Both the position numbers and the translations under genes were made by a program. DNA of 64,000 nucleotides, taken from Mantamonas sphyraenae (Eukaryota > CRuMs > Mantamonadidae). Below the pieces are notes generated by a model. The model was not told where the DNA came from. It made no database searches and saw only the letters and a list, made by a program, of their open reading frames with translations. The stretch is taken from NCBI GenBank assembly GCA_026936335.1, contig JAPMXV010000040.1, positions 12,501-76,500 on the forward strand, given 5' to 3'. Below are positions 20,170 through 30,934 of the stretch, piece by piece. Numbering within the stretch: the first letter of the stretch is position 1; every line of letters begins with the position of its first letter.

Positions 20170-22880
20170 ATGGGAGGAAACCTGTCGAAACTGGAGAACG
20201 GAGAGGCACAGGCGCTGTTGGATGCCTACCGGGAGCGACTGGGCGAGCTGCTGGAGGCGGCGGGAAAGACGGCCAAGGTGGATCGCAAGAACATCGAGTC
20301 GCAGGTGCACAAACGACTCAAGAGCGTTGCCAAAGACACGTCCTTGTTCGGCGTGGATCTGACGGGAGTGTTTCTTGGCGATTTGCCCGCAATGGCGTTG
20401 GTGGAGGTGTTGAACACGACGCCCGGGGCGGCGGGACTGATTCTGGAGTCGACCAACGTGTCTGCGCAGACGGTGCAGTCGCTGGCAGAGATGATTACGG
20501 TGACGGAAACACTGCAGGAAATCAACGTGTCTCACAACAACCTGGGCACCAACGCAGTGGCATTGCTGGCCGATGCGCTGCGCAACAACCACAGCGTGAA
20601 AACGGTCAAGGTGGCCGACGTGTTTGCAGGCGACGAGGGCTGCAAAGCCATGGCCAAACTGCTGGGCCACAACCGCACCGTGACACACCTGGACTTGTCA
20701 TCCAACGGCATCGCCGACCTGGAGCCTCTGCACACGGTGCTGATGGGAGACGAGCCGGCCAACAACACACTTGCCTACCTGAACCTGGACGACAATCCAA
20801 ACTCGGGTGTGGAGGAGCTGTACGAACGCGTGGCACGCAATGCTGCCATCCAAGATGTGCTGGACGTGCTGGTGGGTGCATGTAGGGTGCGCCGCTTCAA
20901 GAAGCGTATTGCCAAGGCAGACACGTTTCGTGTGAAGCAAAAGGCTCAGCGAGGCACTGTGGACCAGGTGTTTGGTGCGGGCGCCTCCTCCTCCTCCTCG
21001 TCTTCGTCGTCCTCAGCCACAAGCATGTCTGTACCCGCCGAAGCACTGGACGACACGTTGGTAACGGTAGGTGGCTGTGCAATGGGCACTGTTGTTTGCA
21101 TGCTGCGTGAGTGCATGGCCCGAGGTGCTGGCCGAAATAGCCGTGGGATGCTTTCACTGCAGGATCTGCCCTCCCAACCGACGCTGCGCAAGACCCGCGC
21201 CGCTGCAAGCATTGCATGCGGCTGCAGTGTGAGGCAGCACAGTGCACAATGGTGATGTGGTTTGCACATGCACGTGCGAGAAGCATGCCCAGAGGAGGGT
21301 GACGAGGGTGGAACGGGACTTGGGGAAAAGAGGGGAAACTCACGCACACGCACACACACACTCTGCGTGCACGGACGACACACCTGCACACACCTGCACA
21401 CGCACACCCAAACACACACACACACACACACACACACGAACACACACAGAACGAGTCGGATCGCTTTTCGTACGGCCATGCCGATATGCAAGGCAAGAGG
21501 CAGCGCATGGAAGACCAGATGACGGGTTTGGGCAATTGGACGGGCAAGTCGACGTGGGACCTGTTTGCAGTGTTTGATGGCCACGGCAGCCGTGAACCAG
21601 CAGTGTTTGCATCGGTGGTGCTGCCTCGGTACCTGAGTGCAGCCCTGATGGAAGGGGGCCTGGAGGAAGAGACGGGCGAACCACTGGAAGTGCAAGGGGC
21701 GCTGCTGAAAGCATACAAGCGCACCAACAACGACATGACGGTGTGGTGCAGTTACAAGGGCACCACAGCAGCTGTGGCTATGATTATCAACAACACGCTG
21801 TATGTGAGCAACATTGGCGACTCGCGGGTGATTCTCTACCGTGGCAGCGATGCATTCCGCATGACCGTGGACCATAAGCCCAACCTGCCCGAGGAGAAGA
21901 AGCGTATCGAGAATCTGGGAGGCCGCGTGCAGGACAATCGCATCAACGGTGCCCTGGCAGTGTCCCGTGCCTTTGGTGACAGTTTCCTGGACCCATGTGT
22001 CAGCTGCGAACCGCACATCTGCATGACAAAGCTGCAGCCCGAGGATCAGTTTCTCATCCTGGCGTGTGATGGTGTGTGGGATGTGATCAGTGACGTGGAG
22101 GCCGCACGTATGGTGCGTGATGTGCCCGATCCACAAGAGGCGGCGGAGAAACTGCGCAACGAGGCCTATCGTAAGGGCTCCCTGGACAACATCTCTGTCA
22201 TGGTGGTCAATTTGCGTGAGTACGCAGCGACACTCAAGGCGACGCCTGTGGTTGTGGAGCATCCAGCGGATGAGGATCCTCAAGAGGACAAAGAAGGAGT
22301 CAACGATGACGATGTTGCAGAGGATGAAGTCAGTGTGGATGCAGGTGATGATGAGGACGACATGGAGGTGGATGGTGGGGCACAAGGTGAAGCCGTCGTG
22401 ACGCCCGAGCAGGGTGAGGCAGAGGAGTCTGCTGCTGCGGAGGAAGAACCAGCTCAAGAGGATGAACCAGCTCAAGAGGATGAACCAGCTCAGGAGGATG
22501 AACCAGCTCAGGAGGAAGAACCAGCTCAGGAGGAAGAACCAGCTCAAGAGGATGAACCAGCTCAGGAGGAAGAACCAGCTCAGGAGGAAGAACCAGCTCA
22601 GGAGGAAGAACCAGCTCAGGAGGACGAACCAGCTCAGGAGGACGAACCAGCTCAGGAGGAAGAACCTGCTCAGGAGGACGAACCAGCTCAGGAGGAAGAA
22701 CCAGCTCAGGAGGAACAACCTGAAGAGGAGGAATCAGAGGAAGCCGAAGAGGAGGATGAACCCCAGACAGAAGCACAACCAACGGCACAAGATGAAGCAC
22801 AATCGCAGGACACAGCTACTGCAGAGGGAGAGTCGGTGACAGGGGCAGAGACAGAAGCAGAGACAAAAGAAAGCGATTGA
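20170..22880 (+). CDS. N-myristoylated LRR-PP2C protein phosphatase (PHLPP-like)
   Basis: Exon 1 20170-21066, intron 21067-21449 (GTAGGT...CACACAG, phase 0), exon 2 21450-22880; 775 residues. MGGNLSK is a good N-myristoylation signal. Leucine-rich repeats of the RNI/NLR type fill about 50-235 (LDLSSNGI, LNLDDNPN), then a polyserine linker. The PP2C domain (about 305-560) has FSYGHADMQGKRQRMEDQ, FAVFDGHGS, NIGDSRV, NGALAVSRAFGD, LACDGVWDVISD and GSLDNISVMVV, so all metal aspartates are present and it should be active on phospho-Ser/Thr. The C-terminus is acidic with 15 EPAQE(E/D) repeats. LRR-then-PP2C order recalls PHLPP, which dephosphorylates Akt, but there is no PH domain; lipidation may replace it at the membrane. 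Confidence 0.85.
22446..22715 (+). repeat. 18-bp coding minisatellite, 15 copies
   Basis: Unit GAACCAGCTCAGGAGGAA with GAT/GAC/CAA variants, encoding EPAQE(E/D) fifteen times in the acidic tail of the PP2C protein. All copies stay in frame. Confidence 0.9.
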
Positions 22881-22920
22881 GTTTGTTTGTCCGCAACGAC
22901 CGAACATTCGATGATCACGC

Positions 22921-24343
22921 TCAAGCATCTTGCAGGAAGCCGCTGAGCCAGGTGAAGCCCTCCTGGAAGCCCATTTCGTTGGCGATGCTGCACATGTACA
23001 CCTCCACGGGACGTCCGGAACTCTTGCTGGAGCTGTCGCCCTGGCCCGTGGGGATGACCTTGAGTGCCTCGATAAGACGGTCACGCGACACGGCGCCGTC
23101 CAGATCGATCTTGTTACCCAGAATGAGCACGGGCACAGACTCGTCCAGATCGCCACTCGTCAGCAGCTTGGTCAGCTCCGTCGACGATTCCTCGAAGCGC
23201 TCCTCCTCCGCTGCATCCACAAGATACACAATGGCGTCGGCCTGAGCGTAGTACTCCGTCCACAGGCGGCGAGCTGTACTCCGTTGCGTGTTGTCTGTGT
23301 CAGTGCATCTGTTCATCGCAAACATAGCCCCGCTGCCGTTGCACCCACCAACCTACCGTTCTTGTGTCCTCCCAGATCCCACGCGGTGAACTGAATCTTG
23401 CCCACGGTCAGCTCCTCAGCAGCTGTGGATTTGACATCAGTCAGTTGGTCAGTTGGTCAGTCAGTGAGCCACAAACCCCAGCGGGGATCACTTCCTCACG
23501 GAAATCCAAAACCTACTCGGGTTCTGTGTCGGCAGCGACTCCTTCACGCTCTCGTTCTTCAGCATGCCTGTGGGTGTGGGTGTGGTGTGCGTGTCCACGA
23601 CAACTGCGAGTCAATATGTGCCCCCACACGCGCGCAGAGACGACGCTCGCAGCGCGCAGAAAGGATCAATTGCGCTTTCCGCCTGCCGCCGACTCCTTGT
23701 TTTGCCTCTTACCCATCAGCGTGGTCTTTCTGTGCTCCCACAAACACGTTCAATGTCAGTCTACATGTTCACGGTTCCGCCCTGACCACGCGCTGGCCAC
23801 ACACAACCTACCCAGCATTGTCCAGACCCAGCAACAGAATGGTGCCGCTCTTGTTGTACAGACCTGTGCACACGCACAAACACCGTGTGAGCGACCCACA
23901 CCTTTGCACATGAAAATGCCACACTCCTCCCAGTCTTTATCGACATCAGTGTCACATTCTACAATGCAACACATGGCCCATAACTGCCTGCATCTCGCCT
24001 ATTGGCCTGCAGCCTCAAGGACTTTCGCGCGAATTGCCAACCGCCTTGACGTCATCGCACGCGCACAGTCACCATGCACACCCTATCACACATCTCCATC
24101 ACATACCCAGCCAGCTCAGGATGCCCAGAAACCAGTCGACGATAAACTGTATCGATGGTGGTTTGTGTCAGCCTTCTACACGCTTGTAAACACCGTGCCC
24201 TCCCTCCCCTTGCCATTCCTCCGCCACCAGCACATGATACCGTGGTTCAAACACTTGTGCTGTGTGATCACCCGCATCTACTGCCACCATGTCTTCCAAG
24301 TCACATCCGCCCCTTCCCCACATGCTGCCGTGGCCCTTACCAT
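22921..24343 (-). CDS. SAR1: SAR1 small GTPase (COPII coat), multi-exon
   Basis: Seven coding exons reconstructed: 24343-24341 (ATG only, tentative), 24146-24107, 23863-23812, 23729-23713 (17-nt microexon), 23567-23517, 23422-23357, 23273-22921; about 193 residues. All joins keep phase. The product reads FIVDWFLGILSWLG, then LYNKSGTILLLGLDNAGKTT (P-loop), PTAEELTVGKIQFTAWDLGG (switches), NKID and the SAR1-specific ending RPVEVYMCSIANE...WLSGFL. SAR1 recruits the COPII coat at ER exit sites through its amphipathic N-terminus. The microexon encodes KTTLM, the core of the P-loop. The first exon, an ATG directly followed by GTAAGG, is the weakest part of the model. Confidence 0.85.
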
Positions 24344-24669
24344 GTTCTTTGTTCGTGTCTTTCCGTGGTGGAGCCGCCGCTGTGCGCCCACGCACGCAAG
24401 AACCGATGCATGGATGCTCAGGAGGTGTGTTGCTTCTCCACTCCTCCCAACACCATCCCAGCCCAATGGCCTTCCTGGTTCCACCAACGCGTTTCAAAAT
24501 CCCTGTGCACTCAACTCTGGATATGCACGGGGGCCGCAAGACGCGAAGATTTCCCTCGTGGCTGCTCTCGTTTCCCCTCTTGCCCGGCCACTCGTGGCGC
24601 ACGCTCACGCCGCATTCCCACCATCACATGCATCGCACCCGCCCACACTCACCCTATCCATGGCATAGG

Positions 24670-26198
24670 TCACTGTGGCCAATCTGGACACCTTGCCGTG
24701 CGAGGTCCTCGTCAAAATTCTCTCCTTTCTGCCACAACGCGAGATCTGCGTCACGGCCATGGCTAGCGCAGCCCTCGCCGAGGCTGCCTACTCTCCTCTC
24801 CTCTGGATGAGCGTCGATCTCCAAGGGTTTGCCGATCAACTCACTGACGATGCGGCCATGGCGCTTGCCAGCCGCTTGCAACATGCACGTTTTCTCTCCC
24901 TCCAACGCGTCCATTCCATGAGTCCAGCTGCCGTCTGCTCGCTCATCGAAGCCACTTGTTACCGCATCGACGTCCTCTCTCTGTCCAACTGTCGCTCCAT
25001 CGACGATTCGGTCCTTCTCCAGCTCAGTTCGTTGTGTCCTCGCCTCATGCGCCTCGAGCTGCGCTCCCTTCGTGCTGTCACCGAACAAGGTCTCATCGGG
25101 ATGGCCCAGGCGTCGACTGCCCTCCTGTCTGACCTCGTGCTCGAGGACATGCGTCACCTGACCCCCGAGGCCCTCGACGCTGTGCTCGAACGCTTCAGCT
25201 CCGACCTCCAGTACCTCTCGCTGGCCAACAACCCAAAGCTTCCCAGCCACAACTGTGCTCTCATCGCCAAATGTTCCGCCCTGCAGCATCTCGATGTCAC
25301 CAACTGCTCGCAGCTGATCGAGGGTGACTCACTTTTGCACGTCTGTGTCGGTTGCCCAGGTCTCCACACCCTGCTGGTCAACCACACCGACCTGCACCAC
25401 GACATCCTTCGTGACGCATTGGCCCTTCTGCCCGATTTGCACACTCTCCATGCACGCGAGGTCCGCACGTACCACACTGTCGAGAACCTAGACGAGGAGT
25501 ACGAAACGCTCGTGCATCGTCCATACCACGAGAAGCTGTACGACGGCAAGACCGACGACGACGACGACGACGACGACGACGCCGATATGCTTCCTGTCCT
25601 CGTCAAGCTGGCTTCCTCCTGTCCCAATCTGCGTCATCTGGACTACCGCAGCAATGTGTTTCCATCGCCTGCGGTGAGCGTGCTTGCAAGCCGCTTGGAC
25701 AGCCTGACCCACCTGGACCTTTCGTTCTGTCCCTGTCTGCGCGACCAAGCCATCGTTGATGTGGGCACACATCTGGGTTCCACCCTGCGTGTGTTGGTCC
25801 TTGCAAAGGCCAATTCCCTCAGTGGCAAGAGCCTGCTTCACCTCGCCACCACATGCACCACCCTGTGCTCTCTGGACATTTCCCTCATCGATTGGCTGTC
25901 CGATTCCACCCTCTGTGCCATGTTCAACCCCATCAACGCGGTGTGGTGTCGTTCCTTGCACACGCTGAACCTCAGTGCCTGCGCCAACCTCACCGACGAG
26001 GGTCTCGCCGAATTGCCCAACCTCGTCAACCTCACCTCCCTTGACCTCTCCAACACAAAGATCTCGTCCCGTGGTCTCGAGCTCCATCTTGCCTCCATGC
26101 ACAGGCTGACCATCCTTTCGCTCCGTCGCTGTCGAAACCTCATCGACGTCAGCTCTATGGCCTTTGTGCCTTTGTTGCACCTGGCTGGCACGTTTTGA
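24670..26198 (+). CDS. F-box/leucine-rich repeat protein (FBXL type)
   Basis: The main exon is open from 24670, just after CATAG, which is both an in-frame stop and a good acceptor, so the start lies in an upstream exon. A candidate is 24410-24424 (MDAQE followed by GTGTGT). The product begins with an F-box (LPCEVLVKILSFLPQREICV), then about a dozen cysteine-containing LRRs typical of FBXL proteins (LSLSNCRSIDDSVL, LDVTNCSQLIEGD, LNLSACANLTDEGL, LSLRRCRNLIDVSS). An acidic insert with a run of about nine Asp sits at 25553-25582. It is expected to be the substrate-recruiting subunit of an SCF ubiquitin ligase through SKP1 binding; the substrate is unknown. Confidence 0.8.
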
Positions 26199-26245
26199 CA
26201 TCCGAGTGTGAGCAGAACGTGGTGTACAGGCCGCTGCCAGCAGCA

Positions 26246-27130
26246 ATGCAATCCCCTCTGCTTTTGGTCCTCTTTGCGCTCATCCTCTCCTCGACCATGT
26301 CCGTTTCTGCAGCTGCCTCTGAAAAGTCCATGCATGCCGTTGTCATCGGTGGCACAGGCGCCATCGGCCGTCACGTCGTTGCCAAGCTGTTGGCCAGCGA
26401 CGCGTGGGATTCCGTCCGCACACTCGGCCGTCGCGAGGTCGATGCAGAATTCTACACGTCCATCCTCACAGATGCTGAGCAGCCGTACGGGCTAAACGAG
26501 ACACAGGCCAAAGAGTTGGTGGACGGCAAGCTCGTACAGGCGGTGGTGGACTTTGCCAACATCGACGACCATGTGGCAGACTTTGGGGACGCCACAGTCC
26601 TGTTTTCGGCCATGGGAACCACCATCAAAACAGCCGGAAGCCAGGATGCACAGTATCTCGTTGATGTGACGTATCCCACCGAGGCACTGCGCGTCGCTGT
26701 GGAGAAAGGCTCCGTCGTTTCGGCGCATCTCGTCACCTCCATCGGGGCAGACGCATCGTCCAGCAACTTTTACATTCGCATCAAAGGTGAGGTGGAAAAC
26801 AACCACCTGTCTCAGGAGGGGTTGGACAAGATGCGCATCTATCAACCGAGCATGTTGTTGACCAAACGCGACGAGTCCCGCTTCCTGGAATCGGTAGGGC
26901 AGTTTCTGGCACCGGCGTGGTCTTCGCTGCTTTCCGGTAGCTGGAGCAAGTATCGTGCAATCAAGGTGGAAGACGTGGCGGAGTGCATGGTGCGTGTGGC
27001 CACTCTGGACGCACAGACCGGCTCCAGCGCCACTCTGGGTGATGACCTCGCCCTGGCGCAACTCACCTTGACATCGGATCGCATCCAGGACGTTGCAGAT
27101 GAGAGCTACAGCGTAGAGGAGACCCTGTGA
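26246..27130 (+). CDS. TIP30/HTATIP2-like atypical SDR with a signal peptide
   Basis: 294 residues, single exon, ATG 26246. Residues 1-22 (MQSPLLLVLFALILSSTMSV) form a signal peptide or anchor ahead of the Rossmann start MHAVVIGGTGAIGRHVV, with the family fingerprint G-x-x-G-x-x-G. Further TIP30-like segments are SVRTLGRREVDA, ATVLFSAMGTTIKTAGS, AHLVTSIGADASSSNFYIRIKGEVE (the S...Y...K site) and YQPSMLLTKRDESRFLE. TIP30 proteins of animals are cytosolic and nuclear, so a secretory signal is unusual. A later start at MHAVV would remove it. It lies 48 bp after the F-box gene. Confidence 0.8.
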   Translation: MQSPLLLVLFALILSSTMSVSAAASEKSMHAVVIGGTGAIGRHVVAKLLASDAWDSVRTLGRREVDAEFYTSILTDAEQPYGLNETQAKELVDGKLVQAVVDFANIDDHVADFGDATVLFSAMGTTIKTAGSQDAQYLVDVTYPTEALRVAVEKGSVVSAHLVTSIGADASSSNFYIRIKGEVENNHLSQEGLDKMRIYQPSMLLTKRDESRFLESVGQFLAPAWSSLLSGSWSKYRAIKVEDVAECMVRVATLDAQTGSSATLGDDLALAQLTLTSDRIQDVADESYSVEETL

Positions 27131-27372
27131 GGAGAAATGAACCTGTTGCGCAGCGGAAACAAGTCACGAATCAACCCCGCCAACGAGGAGTTCCACGCAC
27201 TCATGCAGCCATTCTCAAATCAGCACGCTGATGCTATAAAAGTCATCTCCATGCACGTCTTCCCACAAACCAACGGCTGCCGTCTTGGGGGAGGTGGGAG
27301 GGCTGCGCTCTCGTGGCAACGACAACCAACCGCTCGAGCCGCCACATTCCCCACCCCCAACTCCGTTTCCAC

Positions 27373-28719
27373 ATGTCTTCCAGGGAAGAAGTGGAACTGA
27401 ACGACGCGTTTGTTGAATCCATGGACATGTCCAAGGTGTTCAAGGAACACACGGGAGACGTCAACTCGTTGGACTTTTTCGACGACGGCACCTTTGCTGT
27501 GACCTCGGGCGACGACGAAAACATTGTGGTGTACGACGTCATGGGTGGCAAGCTGGCCAAGACAATCAAGTCCCAAAAGTACGGCGTGGACCAGGTGCGC
27601 TTCACACACGCACCCACTCAGGTCATTCACGCCTCCAAGAACGACGCAGACCGTATGTTGAAACAGCCATGTGCTCTCCAAAACCATCCGTGTTGCTTCT
27701 ATTCCTGGCTGTCCATGTGCTTCCTTGTGTTGTCCACAAAGAGCTGTTGCGTGCGCCCAGATTCCCGCCACGATCATCGCATGCCCTGACACACCGCGCC
27801 GCCCTCGCGACACACACACACACACACGCACATGCACACACACATGCACACACATGCACACAGACACCATCCGACAGCTATCAACACACAACAACCAGTA
27901 CATCAAGTACTTCAAAGGCCACCGTGGACAGTAGGTGGACAGCAGCAGGTCGCTTGTCTCCCACGTTTGTCACCACTCGCTTACACGTCCATACGTCCAC
28001 GTCTGCACACCAGAGTAACCACCCTTCGTATGGGCCCCAAATCAGATCTATTTATCAGTGCAGCCGAGGACGAAACTGTGCGCGTGTGGGATCTGCGCAG
28101 CAGTCAGTGCAACGTGAGTTGCGGCGCATCGCGTTCCTCGTGCTCCCTCCCTTGCCCCCACAGCAGCTGACCCCGTTGACCACCCGCCGCGACAATGTCC
28201 ACTTTCCCATCTGCGCAGGGAGTCCTTCACGTTTCCGACCGTCCCACAGTAGCCTTTGACCCCAGCGAGCTGCTGTTTGCAGTGGCTGTTGGACCCAACG
28301 TCGTCAAACTGTACGACGTGCGCACGTACGACCGTGGACCCTTTGACGCATTCTACCTCAAGGACATCAACTGCGACTGGGCCAGCATGTGTTTCTCGGG
28401 CAACGGCGACAAGATCCTGCTCTCGTCCTTCTCTGAAGAGGTGGTCGTCATCGACGCCTTCAAGGGCACCACCGACCTCGTGCTCACTCGCGAAAACAGC
28501 AGCGGGGTGCCTCTGGAGGCCACGTTCTCGCCGGACGACAAGTATGTGCTTTCTGGAACCGACGAAGGCTCAGTGCGGGTGTGGAATGCCGTCACGGGTG
28601 ACCCGGTTACGGTTTGGAATGGACACGTGTCTCCCGTGCGCAACGTGCTGTGGAACCCGGTGTATTCCATGGCCATGACGGCTGGTACAAACGTGTGCAT
28701 GTGGAGTGACACATTGTGA
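27373..28719 (+). CDS. WDR82: WDR82/Swd2 homologue (COMPASS and PNUTS complexes)
   Basis: Four exons: 27373-27652, 27864-27930, 28014-28113, 28219-28719; 315 residues (human WDR82 has 313). The joins give MSKVFKEHTGDVNSLDFFDD, HTIRQLSTHNNQYIKYFKGH, FISAAEDETVRVWDLRSSQC and FAVAVGPNVVKLYDVRTYDR, all close to WDR82. It is a seven-blade WD40 propeller. In other eukaryotes it bridges H3K4 methyltransferase SET1 and the PP1 termination phosphatase to RNA polymerase II. A TATAAAAG box at about 27235-27242 lies 130 bp upstream. Introns 1-3 are 211, 83 and 105 bp; intron 1 ends in a long (CA)n stretch. Confidence 0.92.
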
Positions 28720-28821
28720 CGCACAAAGGCACGAAAACCCCACAGCCTCCATTCAATCTTCCCGCCTCCTCCCATTGTTGATGGCAGCCACGCTGACAAC
28801 AAACAATCAAACCCCCGTCGT

Positions 28822-28971
28822 CTACTCGATCTCCACCTCCTCCGACTCCATACCCTCCTCCACCAGGTCTTCATCACCACTCTCGCCCTCCGAATCCGTG
28901 AGCTCGATCTCCTCGCCGTCCACCATGCTCTTGTTCACTGTCTCTTCGGCCTCTGCTTCCGAGCTGGACGA

Positions 28972-29019
<48 letters not shown>

Positions 29020-30825
29020 GCCTGCAGAGGGCTGCACGATCCCCGACGAAAACTCGTCCATGGTCTCAAAGATGAGCTCGATCTGAAAGTCGGCCGGGAC
29101 CACCTTGTGCTTCTTGTCCTTGTTGATCTTGTCGATCTCAGGCTGGGTGAGCACGAGGCGGTTGTCCTTCACAAAGTAGGTGTGGAACCAGAAATGGAAC
29201 ATCTTGGTCTTCTTCTCGTTGAACACGTTGATCTTCACGTCTTTGTACAGATCCTTGACGTTGTGCTCCGTGCAGTCCATCTCAAAGTAGCCTTCGCTGT
29301 TCATGACGGCTGTGCCAAAGCCCTTGTAGGCCTTGCTCTTGTTGCGCATAGTCACGGTGAACCAAGGCTTGAACTTGCCCCGCTTGACATTCTTGGGATG
29401 TCCGTAGATGCGGAACTTGACCAGCTTGAGCGTCTGCGATGGCGGCATGCCGTTCTTCAGATAGTCCGCGTAGTAGCTGACAAAGCGTCGCTGCGAGGGG
29501 ATTGTGACGCCCTTGCCATTGGCTGTGCGCTGGCGACCGAAAAAGTCCAACGACTCCACAGGGTCGTCGTACTTGCCCAGGTGCAGCATGAGCGCGCTGA
29601 TCATCGTGCCTGCTCGACCCTTGCCAGCCTTGCAATGAACACACACAATGTTCTTTTCGTCCTCGTTCAGCCATTCGGCGGCACTGTCGCAGAACGGCTC
29701 GATGATTTCAAACTCGGGCGCGTTGTGGTCCTCAAACGGGTAGCGCTCCACTGCAAGTGCAGAAAAAAGTGCAGGTGGTTGCCACGGGTGTGTGTGCCAA
29801 AGCAACACATGATGCGGCGCACAGGTGTTCATGGGAAGAGCGAGTCAGCCAAGGGTTCCCTTGCGCGAAAAGTGACTGCGTTCCAAAACGGCATTTTTGC
29901 GCAAGGGCGCCAGGCGGGACCGGCGTTGTTTGGGGAAAAACGGGCCACAGGGCCACTTACCTCGGTCGTGGAAGTGTTCACTGTCGTAAGCACGCTCGGC
30001 GCACATGTTGTACACCTTGTAGTGGTCCTGCGCAGGATGGAGGAGTGAGCAGAGAGCCCGTGCGGGGCCGGTTTTGGATTAGCGACACGGCAACTGGGCG
30101 TGGCAGGAGCGGGGCTGGGGAGGGAAAACTCACCTTGTGAAATTGCTCCAGGAACTTCTGCACGTCGCTCATGGGGTTGCGGTACACTGCCTCGAGCTGT
30201 GGATCCAATGTGGCACATCCTGTGTCAGTGCCATGCTCCGTGGCCTACTTTTACGTCGCGTGCATGTCTGCAGGCGTGCGTGTGGAGCCTTGGCAGACGC
30301 TCGCGAGCCGCGCGTTTTTTCGCTCCAGGATGTCGACATGGTCCGGAGGGCCATAGCCGGCTCGGCTCCGGAGGCATGTGATTTGCGTAGCTGCACACAG
30401 TCCACTCACCTTTTCAGAGGGGTAACCCATCGAGATGATGCGGGGGGTGATATACGTCAGATCCAAATCATAGCCTGCGGTGAAGGAGAGCGGGTAGGGT
30501 CAGCACCGGGGGGGGGGGGGTCCGACTCTCTTGAGCAAGCAAACGGCAAACGCCTGGCGCAGTCCTGAAGCGGAAGGCCGGAGCAGACAGACGGGTGTGC
30601 ATGTGACACACGTGTATCACACGTGGTGACCGAGCACGTGTGTGTACTCATGCTGTGGAAGCCATTGGGGACGGAGTGGAGGGCCAACGCACCGTTCTCT
30701 TGGTAGCGGATTTTCTTCTTGGACACGAGCCGACGGACAAGCTGCACATGGACAGCAGAGGATACAACACAAGGGTGCACACAGCAGAATGTCAGCGAGA
30801 GGCAACACAAACGGGACAAAGGCAT
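28822..30825 (-). CDS. PTEN: PTEN phosphoinositide 3-phosphatase
   Basis: Five exons: 30825-30693 (start uncertain), 30474-30410, 30196-30134, 30027-29961, 29750-28822; about 418 residues. The joins give KKKIRYQENGYDLDLTYITP, YRNPMSDVQKFLEQFHK, HYKVYNMCAERAYDSEHF and ERYPFEDHNAP, all diagnostic for PTEN. The P-loop is HCKAGKGRAGTM (Cys149): catalytic Cys, both Lys and Arg are present, but the usual Thr after Arg is Ala. A C2 domain follows (FRIYGHPKNVKRGKFKPWF, MFHFWFHTYFV). The tail has about 19 Ser and an acidic end with no PDZ motif. PTEN dephosphorylates PI(3,4,5)P3. The first exon could instead begin after an acceptor at about 30742, with the true start upstream. Confidence 0.9.
28969..29022. 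repeat. (GCT)n triplet repeat
   Basis: Near-perfect GCT repeat that encodes the polyserine stretch in the PTEN tail on the minus strand. Confidence 0.85.
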
Positions 30826-30934
30826 GGATGGCACAGGGTCGGAAGCGGAAAAAACGCACAGTCATGCTGCTGCTTGCTGGGTTGGCGGAGGCGGCGCCCA
30901 CTTCATCCCAGCACAATTGTGGCAGGAACGGCCA

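Noticed and set aside
22446-22715. CRISPR-like regularly spaced array
   Set aside because: Repeats are contiguous, without unique spacers, and lie in frame in a eukaryotic gene; it is a coding minisatellite.
20946-22718. 590-codon minus-strand frame with leucine-rich repeats of the type FLLSWF
   Set aside because: It is the antisense of the PP2C domain and EPAQE minisatellite; the repeat pattern is a by-product.
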